Counted from the stretch's first letter, positions 1 to 13,270 are shown. The stretch: DNA of 64,000 nucleotides from Osedax fenrisi (GCA_964019155.1 OZ025242.1:172001-236000); one strand, 5' to 3'. The notes: generated by a model not told the origin, from the sequence alone. Translations and numbers: made by a program.

Positions 1-66
1 TTTTATATGTAATATACATTTAATATACATTTTATATTTAATATCAAATGTTATTCATAGTATTAA

Positions 67-520
67 CAAAGATTTTCCGAAGGAAAGATATAACACTTAC
101 GCGAAATCGTGTAATTCGAATTTGTATACAAAATACCCTGGTGCCACCTATAGCGGGTTACTTTTAGGAACTATGCGTTGTTTATAATGTAAATTCGTAT
201 TTAACTATACACTTTTAAAATGTTAAATAATATGCTTTAAATTAATATTTATATGATGAAAACTAAGTGTTCATTACTAATATATAACAAACAAATATGA
301 TATGTATGTTTTAAATGCTATAAGTATATATTTAGTGAGTAAAAGCTAATTTATATTGCATGTAATTTAATAGAGCAATGAAAACATTGTTGTATGCAAA
401 CAGAGCCGAACCTAAATCTATTTCAGTGATTTCGATACTACTGCTAGCAGCGGTTGGGAATATTACTAAATTACGTTGCATACATAGGGAGTGTTATATC
501 TTTGCTTCGTAAAATCTTTG
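67..520. mobile_element. MITE, family A copy 1 (7-bp target duplication)
   Basis: Non-autonomous DNA transposon of 454 bp. It has terminal inverted repeats of about 31 bp: the left end begins CAAAGATTTTCCGAAGGAAA and the right end closes with AAAATCTTTG. It is flanked on both sides by the direct repeat GTATTAA, a clean 7-bp target-site duplication. It has no coding capacity. A nearly identical copy lies at 34900-35353 and a diverged one at 30189-30601. The superfamily is uncertain: 7-bp duplications fit P-like or atypical hAT elements, and the ends do not match a family I can name. Confidence 0.85.
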
Positions 521-1392
521 GTATTAATAAAAAAGTATATAATGTATATGTATTTGTTTATAATATAAAATTTGACATTTTTACATTTTATAATTAATTT
601 AAGATTGATTACATTATTATAACCTAATAAATACGATAATTACTAACACATATAGGATTTTCTCCTGAAGAAGCACCGGAGTCATCTGATGAATAATCTG
701 ATGGTAATTCATCACATATCCTAATGTCTTCTTCATTAGTTAAAGGAATTTTATGAGAAAATATATAAATTAACTTGTAAAATACAATATAAAAATAAAC
801 ACAAATGTAGCGTCACTCCAAATAAGGATTATTTACAATTCAACAGGAACTACTTAAAAGGTAGATATTACTACATCAAAATATTACTTTATTTGCAGAA
901 CATTTTTATCAAAATCGGTTCAAAATTCACAAAGTATGATACAATAATTCAAAAACAAGTTTTAAATACATCTTTAATTATTATATATTTAAAATACGAA
1001 ATTATAGTCAATTAATCTAATTAATATTTTTTAATTAAGAACTATATTTTTAAGGTGTAAAATATATCACATTATCATAATACATTAATAAATAAATAAA
1101 TACACTACATTTTTAAATATAAATCGCAATATTTAAATAGATATGAGGGTTTAAATATGTTATACCTTTGAAAATAATTCAAAAATAATTAAATTAAATA
1201 AATACTTATATTATTTATTTTATTAACTATTTCACTAAAGTATAATTTTTTGTAGATATAAACATATCAAAATTAAGTAATTAAATAAATATTCAATAAT
1301 TTATATAAAATATTAGTTATTTATATTTTTTATAAAAAAACGGTAGATATAATTAAAATGTTATTTAAATCTATTATATAAAAGAAAGTCTA

Positions 1393-1429
<37 letters not shown>

Positions 1430-1436
1430 GTGTGTA
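521..1436. other. AT-rich intergenic DNA, nothing recognised
   Basis: Strongly AT-rich low-complexity sequence with A/T homopolymers and a (TA)n run at about 1400-1424. No exon-like island, RNA gene or inverted-repeat element was seen. Confidence 0.6.
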
Positions 1437-2209
1437 TCTGGTGAGGTAACTCGAGAACCGGGGTACGTCGCGAAAATATTTTATACCCGATCTTAATAAA
1501 TTTGCAACAGTATGGTCTTGGTCCGGAAACTTTTTTGAATTTTTTACCGCGTACCCCAGAAAAACCTGAAAAATTGACTTTTTGCCATTAAAATGATTTT
1601 TTGTCATCCAAAATCTTCGGCGTCGCTTTTTTGAAATATTTTTTTATCGAAGTATTTTTTTGAATTTTTTTTGATTTTTTTTTGAAATTTTAGGAAATCT
1701 GGAAATATTTTTGAAATATTTTTGAAATATTTTTGACATTTTTTTAAACATTTTTTTGAATTATTTTTCGATATTAAAAAAAAAAAATCAACATTTTTTA
1801 AAATATATTTATAAATTTAAGAATAAATATATTTGTAAACATTTTTTGAAATATATTTTGTATGTTTTGAATTTGTTTAAATATTATTTGAAATTTTTTT
1901 TTATATATTGGTTATGTTTAAAATTTACAAATTTGAAAATGTTTATATCTATTTATATATATTTATAATTTTTTTATTTTAAAAATAACAATGAATATAA
2001 TTGGTCAATTATTACCATATTACCAAAGATTTTACGAATCTTTGATTAACTAAGCAATATTGAAATTCAAAAAAAAGTTTATTTACTATCAATTATCAAT
2101 ATAAAAACGTAAGCCTTATATATCTACTATATATATATTATTAATATAGTTAATATTGTTATTTATTGTTACTAAATTTATATAACATATATATATATAT
2201 ATATAAACG

Positions 2210-2264
<55 letters not shown>

Positions 2265-5200
2265 TTGACATTTTTTGAAATTTTTTGAAATATTTTTAAA
2301 CATTTTTTTGAAATTTTTTTAAAATATATTTTGTAATATTATTTATATTTTTTGTATTTAAAAAAATATTATTTGAAATATTTTTTTATATTTGTCAACT
2401 ATTCGTTGAAATATTATTATTTTAAGATATAATTAATATATTATAATTATATAATAAATATTTAAATATTATAAGATATAAATATTATACTTTTTAAAAT
2501 ATTTGTAGAACATTTATAAAAAATATATTTTGTAATATTTGGAAATATTTGTTGTATACTAGGAATACAGAATCAGGAATAGCTATAATTAATAAATAAT
2601 AGATAGGCAAATAATCAAAAATCTATCAACGCAGGGTGCGGTTTGGGTTTTCGATATTTATTAAGTAATATTTTATAATATTGGAAATATGTGTTGTATT
2701 TTTTAAAATATTATTTGAAATATTTTTGAAATATTTTTCCACTAATTTTTGAGATATTAATATTTGTATAAATTTGTTTGAATTTTAGCAACAATTTATG
2801 TTATTGTATATGAAAAGCAGAATCATGAATAGCCATAAATAATAAATAATAGATAGGTAAGCTATCAAACAACGAGTAAAGCAAAGTTGGGTACGGCAAG
2901 AAATTCCAAATCAGGAATAGTTATAATTAATAAATGATAGATAGGCAAATAATAAAAAACCGAGCAACTCCGATTTGGAACTGTTTTGGGTTTAGGTTTT
3001 CAACATATTTTGGAATATTTGAAATATCTGTTGTATTTTTTGAAATATTTGTTATCAAATAAAAATAAATAGTCAAACAATCAAAAACCTAGCAACGCCT
3101 GGTAGGGTATGACTACTAATATGTTGAAATATTTGTTATATTTAAAAAATATTTGTAGACACTTTTTAAAAATATATTTTATAATATTTTAAATTATTTT
3201 TGTATTTTTGTATTTTTACAAAATATTTTACGAATAAATCTTAAAAAGAACAACGCTAGATCTACATCGGATACAGTTAGATTTATTAAATATTAGTTAG
3301 AAGACAACAATTAAATATTAGCTATGCATAATTAGGAATAACTATAATTAATAATTGATAGGCAAATAATAAAAAACCGAGCAACGTCGGGTTGGGTTCG
3401 GCAAACAATTCTAAATCAGGAATAGTTATAATTAATAAAGTATAGATAGGCATATAATTAAAAACCGATCAACGCCGTGTTGGGACGGTTTGGGTTTGGG
3501 TTTTCAACATATTTTGTAATATTTGAAATATTTGTTGTATTTTTTAAAATATTTTTTGAAATATTTGTTCACTAATTTTTTAAATATTATAAACAATATT
3601 TTTCTATATTTGTTTGTATTTTAAATAAACTTTATTTAATTGTATATACTAGAAATATAGAATCAGAAATTGCCCTAATAAATAATAAATAATAGATAGG
3701 CAAACAAACAAAAACCAAGAAATGCCGGGTCGGGTATGGTTTGGTTTTAAAACATATTTTGTAATATTTTATATATTTTTTTGCAATTTTTAGCAATTAT
3801 ATATTTTAGAATAATCAGGAATAGCTATAATTAATAAAAAAATAAATAGGCATTCAAAATCAGGTATGGCTACTAATATGTTGAAATATTTTTTATATTT
3901 CTTAAAATATTTTTAGACACTTTTTAAAAATATATTTTGTAATATTTTAAATTATTATTTGTAATCTTACCAAATATTTTACAAATAATCTTAAAAACGA
4001 ACAACGCTGGATCTACATCGGATACAGTTAGAATTAGTAAATATTAGTTAGAAGAAAAAAATTAAATATTAGCTAAGTATAATCAGGAATAGCTAAAATT
4101 AATAGGCAAATAATCAAAAACCTAGCAACGCAGGGTAGTATACGGTTTGTGTTTGGGTTTAGGTTTGGGTTTTAGACATTTTTTTAAAACATATTTTGTA
4201 ATATTTGAAATATTTGTTGTATTTTTTAACATATTATTTGAAAAAAATGTCTACTTTGTTTTGTATGTCAGCTAACATTTATTTTATTATATATATCAAT
4301 TAAGAATCAGTAATGGCTATAATTAATATATAATATATAGGAAAATAATCAAAACCGAGCAACGCTGGGTCGGGTACCGCGTACCCCAAAAAAACCTAAA
4401 AAATTGACTTTTTGCCATTAAAATGATTTTTTGTCACCTAAAATCTTCAACGTAGCTTTTTTGAAATATTTTTTTTACATTTTTTCGAAGTATTTTTTTG
4501 AATTTTTTTTGAAAATTTTAGAAAGTTTTTTGAAATTTTTAAAATATTTTGAAATTTTTTTGAAATATTTTGAAATTTTTTGAAATATTTTTGAAATTTT
4601 TTGAAATATTTTGAAATATTTTTTTGAAATATTTTATAAAATTTTTTTGAAATATTTGTATACATTTTTGTGGAAATTTTGTTGAAATATTTTTTTATAT
4701 TTTTCAACTAATCTTTGAAATATTATTATTTTAAGATATAATTAAAATATTATGATTATATAATAAATATATAAATATTATAAGATATAAATATTATACT
4801 TTTTAAAATATTTGTAGAACATTTATAAAAAATATATTTTGTAGCAATACAGAAATACAGAATCAGAAATAGCAATAATTAATAAATAATAGATAGGCAA
4901 CAACAATCAAAAATCAAAAATCGATCAACGCAGGGTGCGGTTTGGGCTTTCGACATTTATTAAGTAATATTTTGTAATATTGGAAATATGTGTTGTATTT
5001 TTTGAAATATTTTTTGAAATATTTTTCCACTAATTTTTGAGATATTAAAAACGAATAATTGTCTAAATTTGTATGAATTTTAGCACAAATGTATGTTATT
5101 ATATATGAAAGGCAGAATTATGAATAGCCATAAATAATAAATAATAGATAGGAAAATTATAAAACAAAGAGTAAAGCAGAGTTGTGTATACGGCAAGAAA

Positions 5201-7383
5201 TTCTAAATCAGGAATAGTTATAATTAATAAATGACAGATAGGCAAATAATAAAAAACGAGCAACGCCGATTTGGAACGGTTTGGGTTTAGGTTTTCAACA
5301 TAATTTGGAATATTTTAAATATTTGTTGTATTTTTTAATATATTTTTTAAAATATGTGTAAATAATTTTTTAAATATTAAAAAAAATATGTTTCTACATT
5401 AGTTTGTATTTTCATTATTTTAGATAAACATTATTTAATTAATTAATATACAATTGTATATACTATTTTTACATTTTTTATATTTTTACATTTGTACAAT
5501 TGTATATACTATAAATTTAGAATCAGGAATAGCTCTAATTATTAAATAATAAATAGGCAAACAATCAAAAACCTATAAATGTCGGTACGGTTTGGGTTTG
5601 GGTATAGGTTTGAGTTTTCGACAATTTTTTAAAACATATTTTGTAATATTTTAAATATTTGTTGTTTTTTTTATTATTTAATAATTTTCCACTAATTTTT
5701 TAAATATTAAAATTGTCTACATTTGTTTGTATGTCAGCTAACATTTATTTTATTTTATATATAGCAATTAAGTATCAGGAATAGCTATAAGTAATAAATA
5801 ATAGATAGGAAAATAATCAAAACCGAGAAATGCTTGCCATGGAAAGTCGGGTATGGTTTTGGTTTGGTTTTCGGCACCATTTTAAGTCATATTTTATAAT
5901 ATTGAAAATATTTGTTGTATTTTTTGAAATATAAAAAAAAAAATGTCCACTAATTTTTTTAATATTTTAAACAAATATTTGTCTAAATTTGTTTGTATTT
6001 TATCATAAATGTATGTTATTGTATAGAAATGTAGAATCAGGAATTGCTCTAATTAATAAATAATAAATAGGCAAACAATCAAAAACCGATAAATGTCGGG
6101 TCTGGTACTGTTTGTGTTTGGGTTTAGGTTTGAGTTTTCGACATTTTTTTAAAATATATTTTGTAATATTTTAAATATTTGTTGTATTTGTTAGCAATAA
6201 TATATTTTGGCATAATCAGGAATAGCTATAATTAATAAAAATAAATAGGCAAACAATAAAAACCTATCAATGCCGGTACTAATATGTTGAAATATTGTTT
6301 ATATTTTTAAAAATATTTTTATCAATTTTTAAAAATATATATTTTGTATTATTTTAAATTATTTTTTTTGTATTTTTACAAAATATTTTATGATTAAATC
6401 TTAAAAACGAACAACTCTAGATCTACATCGGATACAGAATTATTAAATATTAGTTAGAAACAAAATTAAAGATTTGCTATGCATAATTAGGAATAGCTAT
6501 AATTAATAATAGATAGGAAAACAATCAAAAACCTAGCAACGCCGGATCGGGATGGTTTGGGTTTTGGTTTTAGACATTTTTTTAAAACATATTTTGTAAT
6601 ATTTGAAATATTTGTTGTATTTTTTAATATATTTTTTGAAATATTTTTCCACTAATTTTTTAAATATTAAAATATGTTTATACATTTGTTTGTATGTCAG
6701 CTAACATTTATTTTATTGTATATAAATAAGAGTTAGGAAAAAATTAAATATAAATATTTAGCAATGCAGAATTAGTAACAGCTATAATTAATAAATAATT
6801 GATAATAGGAAAATAATCAAAAACCGAGCAACGCCGGGTCGGGTACGGCTACTAATGTTGAAATATTTTTTATATTTTTATACACTTTTTAAAAATATTT
6901 TGTATTATTTTAAATTATTTTTTGTATTTTTACCACATATTTTACTAATAAATCTTAAAAACGAACAACAGCAGGATCTAATAGTTAGAAAAAAAATTAA
7001 ATAATAGCTATGCATAATCAGGAATAGCTATAATTAATAATAGACAAATAATCAAATACTAATTATTTGGAATAACTAAAATTAATAAATAATAGATAGG
7101 CAAACAAATCAACAACCGAGCAACACCGTTTAGGGTTTAAGTTTGGGTTTTAAACATATTTGTTAATATTTGAAATATTTGTTGTATTTTTTAATATATT
7201 TCCACTAATTTGTTAAATATTAAACAAATATTTTTCTATTTTGTTTGTATTTTAGCTAACATTTATTGTATTGTATATATAGCAATGCAGAATCAGGTAT
7301 AGCTATAGCTATATATAATTAATAAATAATAGATAATAGGAAAATAATAAAAAACCGAGCAACGCCGGGTCGGGTACGGCTAG
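1437..7383 (+). mobile_element. Helitron-like element built of degenerate ~300-bp repeats
   Basis: A 5.9 kb AT-rich block in which the same motif recurs roughly every 150-450 bp: 'aatcaggaatagctataatt', then 'gataggcaaataatcaaaaa', then 'gcaacgccgggtcgggtacgg', followed by TTTGAAATATTT-type tracts. Copies are visible near 2565, 2820, 2910, 3330, 3420, 3660, 4085, 4305, 4860, 5210, 5520, 5770, 6030, 6215, 6490, 6770, 7020 and 7290. A second shared block (GCGTACCCC...TTTTTGCCATTAAAATGA) occurs at 1550-1600 and 4379-4430. The left edge reads A|TC and the right edge CTAG|T, preceded by a short GCCG...CGGC hairpin, as in Helitrons. No Rep/helicase is present. It could instead be a degenerate satellite whose ends match by chance. 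It lies beside a probable host exon (7562-7673). Confidence 0.45.
2024..2044. repeat. Back-to-back family-A terminal repeats
   Basis: A 21-bp near-palindrome, CAAAGATTTTACG followed directly by AATCTTTG. It looks like the two outer ends of the family-A MITE joined with the interior missing. It may be an internal-deletion remnant or a chance palindrome in AT-rich DNA. Confidence 0.3.
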
Positions 7384-7561
7384 TTGTTGTATATAATCGT
7401 CGCGATTTGCGATGTCATATATTTCTGATCGCGACGACCGCGATGATGAAAGCCGAAACGGTTAATATTATATAATAAGGATAAAGTACATATTAAATTA
7501 TTCTTACCATATAGTTAGGCTAAAGTAAACTGAGAGGATAAGATGTGTAGAGGTTACTTAC

Positions 7562-7673
7562 TGTATATTTTCCAAGATGATGCATTACAGCAGATCTGTT
7601 TGAGTAAGAGACTGCATATTCGTAAGAGCCAAAGGGAGCATAGCACGCCGCATGGTGGTGGGAGTGATGTCTA
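7562..7673 (-). CDS. Probable internal exon of a SMYD4-like TPR protein (partial)
   Basis: On the minus strand a splice-acceptor-like AG (near 7674) opens a frame that stays open to a good donor (ACA|GTAAGT at 7561-7556). The encoded segment contains APFGSYEYAVSYSNRSAVMH and then HLGKYT. The core 'YSNRSAVMHHLGKY' resembles the TPR helix of SMYD4-family proteins (pattern ANRSAALFHLGQYE). SMYD4 proteins carry TPR, SET and MYND domains. No other exon of the gene is identified here, and the downstream intron would contain the 1437-7383 repeat block. A small tandem duplication (gtgatgtctactaktag) overlaps the acceptor, so the exact 5' boundary is uncertain (7670 or 7673). Confidence 0.45.
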
Positions 7674-9058
7674 CTATTAGTGAATGTATAGGTGTGATGT
7701 CTACTAGTAGTGTATGTTGAGGTGTGTATTTAATTATATTTTTTTAATTAAAAATGTTTATTAATTTAATTATCTTATTTTCTTCAATCTTTTCCAATTT
7801 TTAATAAACCTTCTTGGTATAACTTCATTGATGAGTTCGGAGTAATTTTCTTTATGTTTATTGGCATAATAAGATTACATTGATTACTTGATTCTGTTTC
7901 GTATTGCATTTGGGACAATCTATTTTAGAATAAATCGATGACATTAACCTTTTTTTCGGTTTAATATTTTAAAGAAACAATATTTTTTATTTCTAAATAT
8001 TTTTGTATAACACATCATAATTTATATAGACTGATGTGATATCGAGTGATTGTATGTTTTTCCTGATACTCTATGAGAAATGAAACCGACAGTTATGTAG
8101 TACACTAACATATAACACAGTCCTAATTACCTGCAATATAATGAATTTATACTATATTTTACTATATTCTACGCATATATCAAATAAAAAAACTCTTTAA
8201 ATCGGATTTAATATTATAAATTTTGTAGACTTTTGAATTGTTTTCTACATACCTTTAACTGCTAATGTATTCATACTTAATAATTATTACTTATATATGT
8301 ATTACTAATGTATGATATAAATGGTAACCAGTCACTTCGTACGAAAGTCACTTAGTCCTACAATTTAAATAGCTTATAACGATACGAAAATCTTATTTTA
8401 ATATTTATTAAACAGGAAGATATGTAACTAACATGATAAGTTATATTACTCAACTACCCATACGTTCAAATTCTAAACTTTTATAATATAATTAATTTGG
8501 AATTATTCTTATTTTATATTTATTTTAAGTTGTTATTAGAATCTAGACTATTCAAAATATGATGATTGGTGAAATCTAGGAAAACAAATTTGTTTTGATC
8601 TCCCTATTATTCCCTACCATTTGGTGTGGAATAATAAATCTGATTTATTTATTTATAACCAATTTAAACACCAATTTGTGTAGTATAATCTATTATTTTT
8701 ATAAAAGTAGAGAATAGAGTAAATACATTATTTATGTGAAAAGTGATAAGTGTGTTATAAGTGATTTTGTATTATCTCTATATGATGTGATTATATTATC
8801 TGTATTATATATATATATAAATAAAATATGCAAATTTTATATATTCTTTAATGATTCTATTTCCATCCTGTCCATTTTTTATTATTAATTAACTATTAAT
8901 AGTTTCTTTAATTATTTTGATATTCATAAGTGATTAATAATGTAAATAGATATATTGTAAACTTCTAGAACTTTTATCAAATATTTAATAATATTGTGAT
9001 ATTCTTTGAATTATTATGTTATGACACGTAGATCAATACCATTATATATATGTATATT
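7674..9058. other. AT-rich DNA, nothing recognised
   Basis: AT-rich sequence with several TA-rich runs. No exon, RNA gene or terminal-inverted-repeat element was recognised. If the minus-strand SMYD4-like exon is real, this may be intron. Confidence 0.5.
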
Positions 9059-9151
9059 TATAACTGCCTGTGTGGCTCAGTTGGCTAAGGCATCAGACAC
9101 ACAAGCAGTAGGATGCAGGTTCGAGCCTCTTCCGGACCATTAAAATAGATC
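9059..9151 (+). mobile_element. tRNA-derived SINE copy 1
   Basis: It contains a full A-box (TGGCTCAGTTGG) and B-box (GGTTCGAGCC) with tRNA spacing, but the acceptor and anticodon arms do not pair, so it is not a working tRNA. The homology to the copy at 52492-52575 extends beyond the tRNA-like part on both sides ('ATAACTGCCTG' before, 'GGACCATTAAAATAGA' after). That marks a dispersed short element transcribed from an internal RNA polymerase III promoter. Confidence 0.7.
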
Positions 9152-9628
9152 TTAAAATAATATTTGGAAGTGATCGTATATAATTGTGTATATATATATG
9201 ATCAGCTCTGTTAAAACCATGGATGCCTTAATATGAGAGCGGCTTCGAAGGGCCATTTGATCCATATGATTATAAGTGAAAACTTCATCTAAGTTCCTGG
9301 ATGGGATGAAAGGAATCCACCAAATAAAAATAACAATATATATATTGATTTCATTGTTTTGTAATGAATGATATTTACCTAGTCTTATATATTTTTTCAA
9401 AGAAATGTAGTGCCACCTATTACATGTAACACATTATCTCACTGCTCTATCTCTACGCAGAACAACTAAGTTACACTGATTAAAAATATACATTGTAATG
9501 AATATGATAGAGATATCCATTCCTACAATAGTTATATAATGCACTAGCACCTTCTCCAGGTTGCCTATATCAAAGTTCCCACCCCAATTGACTAGATATA
9601 ATAACATATTAGTTGACTGATTGTGCAT
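9152..9628 (-). other. Two exon-like open segments of unknown origin
   Basis: This is a less AT-rich island between the SINE and the H2B pseudogene. On the minus strand, after a pyrimidine tract and AG at about 9295, a frame reads RNLDEVFTYNHMDQMALRSR and continues through SHIKASMVLTELI. A second segment near 9595-9510 reads NWGGNFDIGNLEKVLVHYI after a TAG acceptor. Codon composition looks gene-like, but I recognise neither peptide and cannot join them with confident splice sites. They may be exons of an unidentified gene or remnants of a transposon. Confidence 0.3.
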
Positions 9629-9837
9629 TACTAACTACAATATTACTTATAATGTTTATATATTACCATCATTTGTTAATTTATTATATATTTTTTAATA
9701 CATGAGTTAATATCAACAATCAAAGCTAAATGCAATCAATCGCGAAATGGTGCATTCAATCTAAATTGATATATATATGCTAGCTACTACAATAAATTTC
9801 AATAGTATTTGTAGGTGTCTTCATTTTGTTCATCCCC

Positions 9838-10066
9838 CATCCCAATACTGGAGTTTCAAGTAAAGCTACAAGCAACAGGAATCATGTTAACAATAATTGT
9901 TTTCAACTTGATGACAAAGAATATAGTCGTTTAGCTCATCACAACAGGCGATCAACTCTTTCAAGTCAACACATTCAAATCGGTGGTCTTCTTTTCAAAG
10001 ATATTAGCTAAACATGCTGTAAATGAAAGTACTAAAGCTGTTATTAAAAACACCAGTTCAATATAA
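9838..10066 (+). pseudogene. Histone H2B pseudogene (frameshifted)
   Basis: The translation follows the H2B histone fold and C-terminus: HPNTGVSSKATS (family HPDTGISSKAMS), YSRLAHHNRRSTLSSQHIQI (family [20 protein letters not shown]), then after a frameshift near 9985 LAKHAVNESTKAVIKN up to a stop at 10064-10066 (family LAKHAVSEGTKAVTKY). The N-terminal tail is not recognisable, and the middle helix is badly substituted. A canonical histone 3' stem-loop follows 19 bp after the stop. H2B packages DNA in the nucleosome; this copy cannot make a normal protein. It is probably an outlying relic of the histone cluster at 13-21.5 kb. Confidence 0.85.
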
Positions 10067-10085
10067 AATTTAATATTTGAACAAT

Positions 10086-10101
10086 CGGTCCTTTTTAGGG
10101 C
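10086..10101 (+). terminator. Histone mRNA 3' stem-loop (H2B relic)
   Basis: GGTCCTTTTTAGGGCC fits the replication-dependent histone consensus GGYYCTTYTNAGRRCC (6-bp stem with one G-T pair, 4-nt loop), followed by CACA. It sits where the stem-loop of the H2B gene should be, which independently confirms that gene's identity. Confidence 0.85.
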
Positions 10102-10781
10102 CCACATTTTTAACAAGTTTATTTACAACTTATAATATTTATCATTTGATTAAATATAAAATTATTATTTGTACTAATGCTTTAACTTATACTTTACTGT
10201 CTTTTAAACTAATTATATACAGATCTTTTGATCAAATACACTATCAAATTACAGGTAATTATTAATTAAATGGAACACATATTATAGTAATTTTAATAAT
10301 TAATGTTAATTGATTTAAGACGTAATAAAATAGTAAACTGATCAATTAGAATCATATATAGACTTTCTAAAATAACACCTACATTCCTTTTCTTTTCTAA
10401 ACAATTTGGAAGGCTTCTGAAACTAGATCTTCACTTATAATTGTCATTCTAACTATTATTTGTATTTGTACTATATAATATATAGTATATATATATATAC
10501 ATTTTTATCATATCTTCTCTACATATATATATAAAATCCTTTGCCTCATTCTTTAAATTTCAAATATAGTTATATATACATGTAGTATTACAATTTATAT
10601 ATTTAAAGGTATAATAATTTTATAATAAAGAGATATAGAAAATTGCATGATGATATCAAAGAATCACTTTGTAAAGTTTACAAGAGGATGTGCTAAATGA
10701 ACATACATTTGATGAAATTTATGTTATTGATTTATTGTAACAGCTTTCAACAATGATGGAGGTTAAATATAATTAACATAT

Positions 10782-10825
<44 letters not shown>

Positions 10826-13033
10826 ACATGATCAATTTATATTAATACTTATTTAACGAATTAATTTATTATATATATATATATATATATATAAATATAT
10901 CTAATATATAATTAATTATTAATAAGAAAATCTTTTATATTTTCTACAGATATAAATTAATTTACATTATTTTAAATAGCTATTATGTGCCAATATATTT
11001 CCAACATGATATTTATAATATTTCCTTCAAAAATGACCATACTCAATTCTTTAATAATTAAAAATAATGATTCTGTCTTAATATAATTAATGAAGAATGC
11101 TAGTGCTGCTAACATAAAAATTGGTAAGTTAATTTAATTAAGTTTTATTTATTATGAGGTTCATAGGGTTTCTTAATATAGCAATCATATTTATATATAT
11201 TACGGGTGTGTGATCAACAATGTCTTAATACTTTGTTATTAATTAATATTTATTAAATACTATATATTAAATTATTGTATGTTATTCTGATTCATCTATA
11301 TCTAGCTACTTATTAGCATCTTACATTTGTGATCTTCGATTTATTTACCAACTTAATAATTATCTTTGAATATTAAGCCACGCTCACATTTTATATGATA
11401 ATTAACTCGACAGCCAACTTCGATATGCCTGGTTTAGATTATATATTATCTCTATTATATTTAATATATAATAATCATATAAACTATAGAATATATATAT
11501 ATTATATATAATATGTATTACTAATATAATAATAAATATAAAATAATACCATACTTTTCATGGCAGCCAAAGAACGGCATACGAAACAGATGGAGAAACG
11601 TTATACTTTGTATTTAAATTCATTCATTACACATCATAAACACGAAAGTGTTCTGCATGATATACATGTAGATTCGTACTCTGACATAAGAAACATATAA
11701 AATCTATGTTAAACTATATATTATAGTAATTACTATATATTCCACTTACTATATTCCGCTCTTATTTCATATATTATTAATTGGGATATCATATATTATA
11801 TAGAACCGATTATTTATCTGATAAATTATTTGTGTTATGAAGAGGATTTACTTACCAACACTACCAACCAAATAACAATACCAACCTCTTACGCACAGGC
11901 ACTATAGGACCTACTTCAGCTACTGTAATCCTACGCTGAATCTCCAAGTGCCGGTTGCTCTAGAATATGTCTGGGATTGGCCAGAGACAATCCCAACCAG
12001 GACAATCCAAAGACTAAGACCCTTATTTATAAGGATTATTGGGTTGCTCTGGGATTGTGTACACATATCCTAGCTGAGATCAAGCTCAGCAATATTTCTA
12101 ATACATCCTTATTTTATTTTTGAATATTAATAATTAATAATTTATTAATTTTTTATTATTTTTTTAATTAATAATACAATTTAAATATCTAGATAATACA
12201 AATTTTAGATTTAGCTTTATTGGTGGTATTAATATTATAACGCACGCTATTTTTATGAAAACCAGAATAGTTCATACGCTGCTCGCTGATTGGTTATAGG
12301 GTGTCCGTATTAAGACATCTATATATGTCTATATAGTGTCCGTATTAGGGACTTATATGACCTCTAGATATATACTTATAACTTAATGAATATCTGATAA
12401 CAAATATAGAAATTATATATATAATTTTATAATGCTTTATTTGTTAATAATATATTGTTATATTTTATATCGATACATTTGTATATTCTTGAGAAGATTC
12501 TTAAGTTGTAATTTTTTTTCATAAATTTAAAAACGTAATAAAAAAATCAGTTTATAATATCAGTAATATTTTAAAAAATAAAAAAATAAAAAATACTTTT
12601 TATATACTATTTATATAATTATGAATATTTTATTCATTAAATATTTTTTTGTAGGACTTATGGTTTCTGTGATACCGATAATTAAACATATAAATTTAAA
12701 TATTACAGCCGTATTTCCTATATAAAAACAAGTAGTTTCTAGAATATAACAGCTATTATATTAGTAGCTAATATATTAATAGCTATTTTACAAATTAACA
12801 GACTACAAAAATTGCATGGGATAATATAGGGAAATTAACATTAAATTACATAAATGGGTATTTTACATAGAAATAATAAAGGTGCAGTTATTATGTATTG
12901 AGGATGTATGTAATATATGTAGTTTATATGAAATATATCATTAAATTATTAACAAATATATATTATAGGATTTTTTTTTTCATATAACTTAATTTTGTAA
13001 GTTAATGTAACCTAAATTTTTGGTATAAATAAA
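10102..13033. other. AT-rich intergenic DNA
   Basis: TA microsatellites lie at about 10783-10822 and 10871-10894. A less AT-rich island at 11880-12080 contains a minus-strand open segment (about 11963-11896, ...HLEIQRRITVAEVGPIVPV) with plausible splice sites, but I do not recognise it. At 12295-12350 the phrase GTGTCCGTATTA is duplicated. Nothing else is supported. Confidence 0.45.
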
Positions 13034-13133
13034 TAATATACATTTAAGAGCAGCATAATAGCACAATGTAAACATTTGAGGCTCTAGCATATGCTGTTAT
13101 GCTGCTATTATGCTGCTCTTACTGTTTGCAGGG
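13034..13133. mobile_element. Truncated fold-back MITE, family C
   Basis: The right-hand ~95 bp of the element seen complete at 16361-16734, ending CTGCTCTTACTGTTTGCAGG. Its left part is cut off at the boundary of the tandem array. Confidence 0.75.
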
Positions 13134-13270
13134 AAGTTGAATAAACTTTGGACATATATGGATCCGTGCTGTAGGAAATATCAGCTTGACTATATCTTAA
13201 TGAGTAAAAAATGGTGAAACAGCATCACAAATGTGGAAGCATATAGCACTTTTTCTAGTAGGTTTCAGAT
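13134..13270 (+). pseudogene. LINE endonuclease tail fragment
   Basis: It reads KLNKLWTYMDPCCRKYQLDY then ILMSKKW. This is the C-terminal part of the apurinic-like endonuclease of a LINE (family pattern: LWTW...R.Q.DYIL). It continues the endonuclease at 16209-16358 in the intact unit, where a MITE splits the two parts. Confidence 0.65.

Noticed and set aside
9059..9151. Functional tRNA gene
   Set aside because: A and B boxes are good, but acceptor and anticodon stems do not pair, and a second dispersed copy shares non-tRNA flanks.
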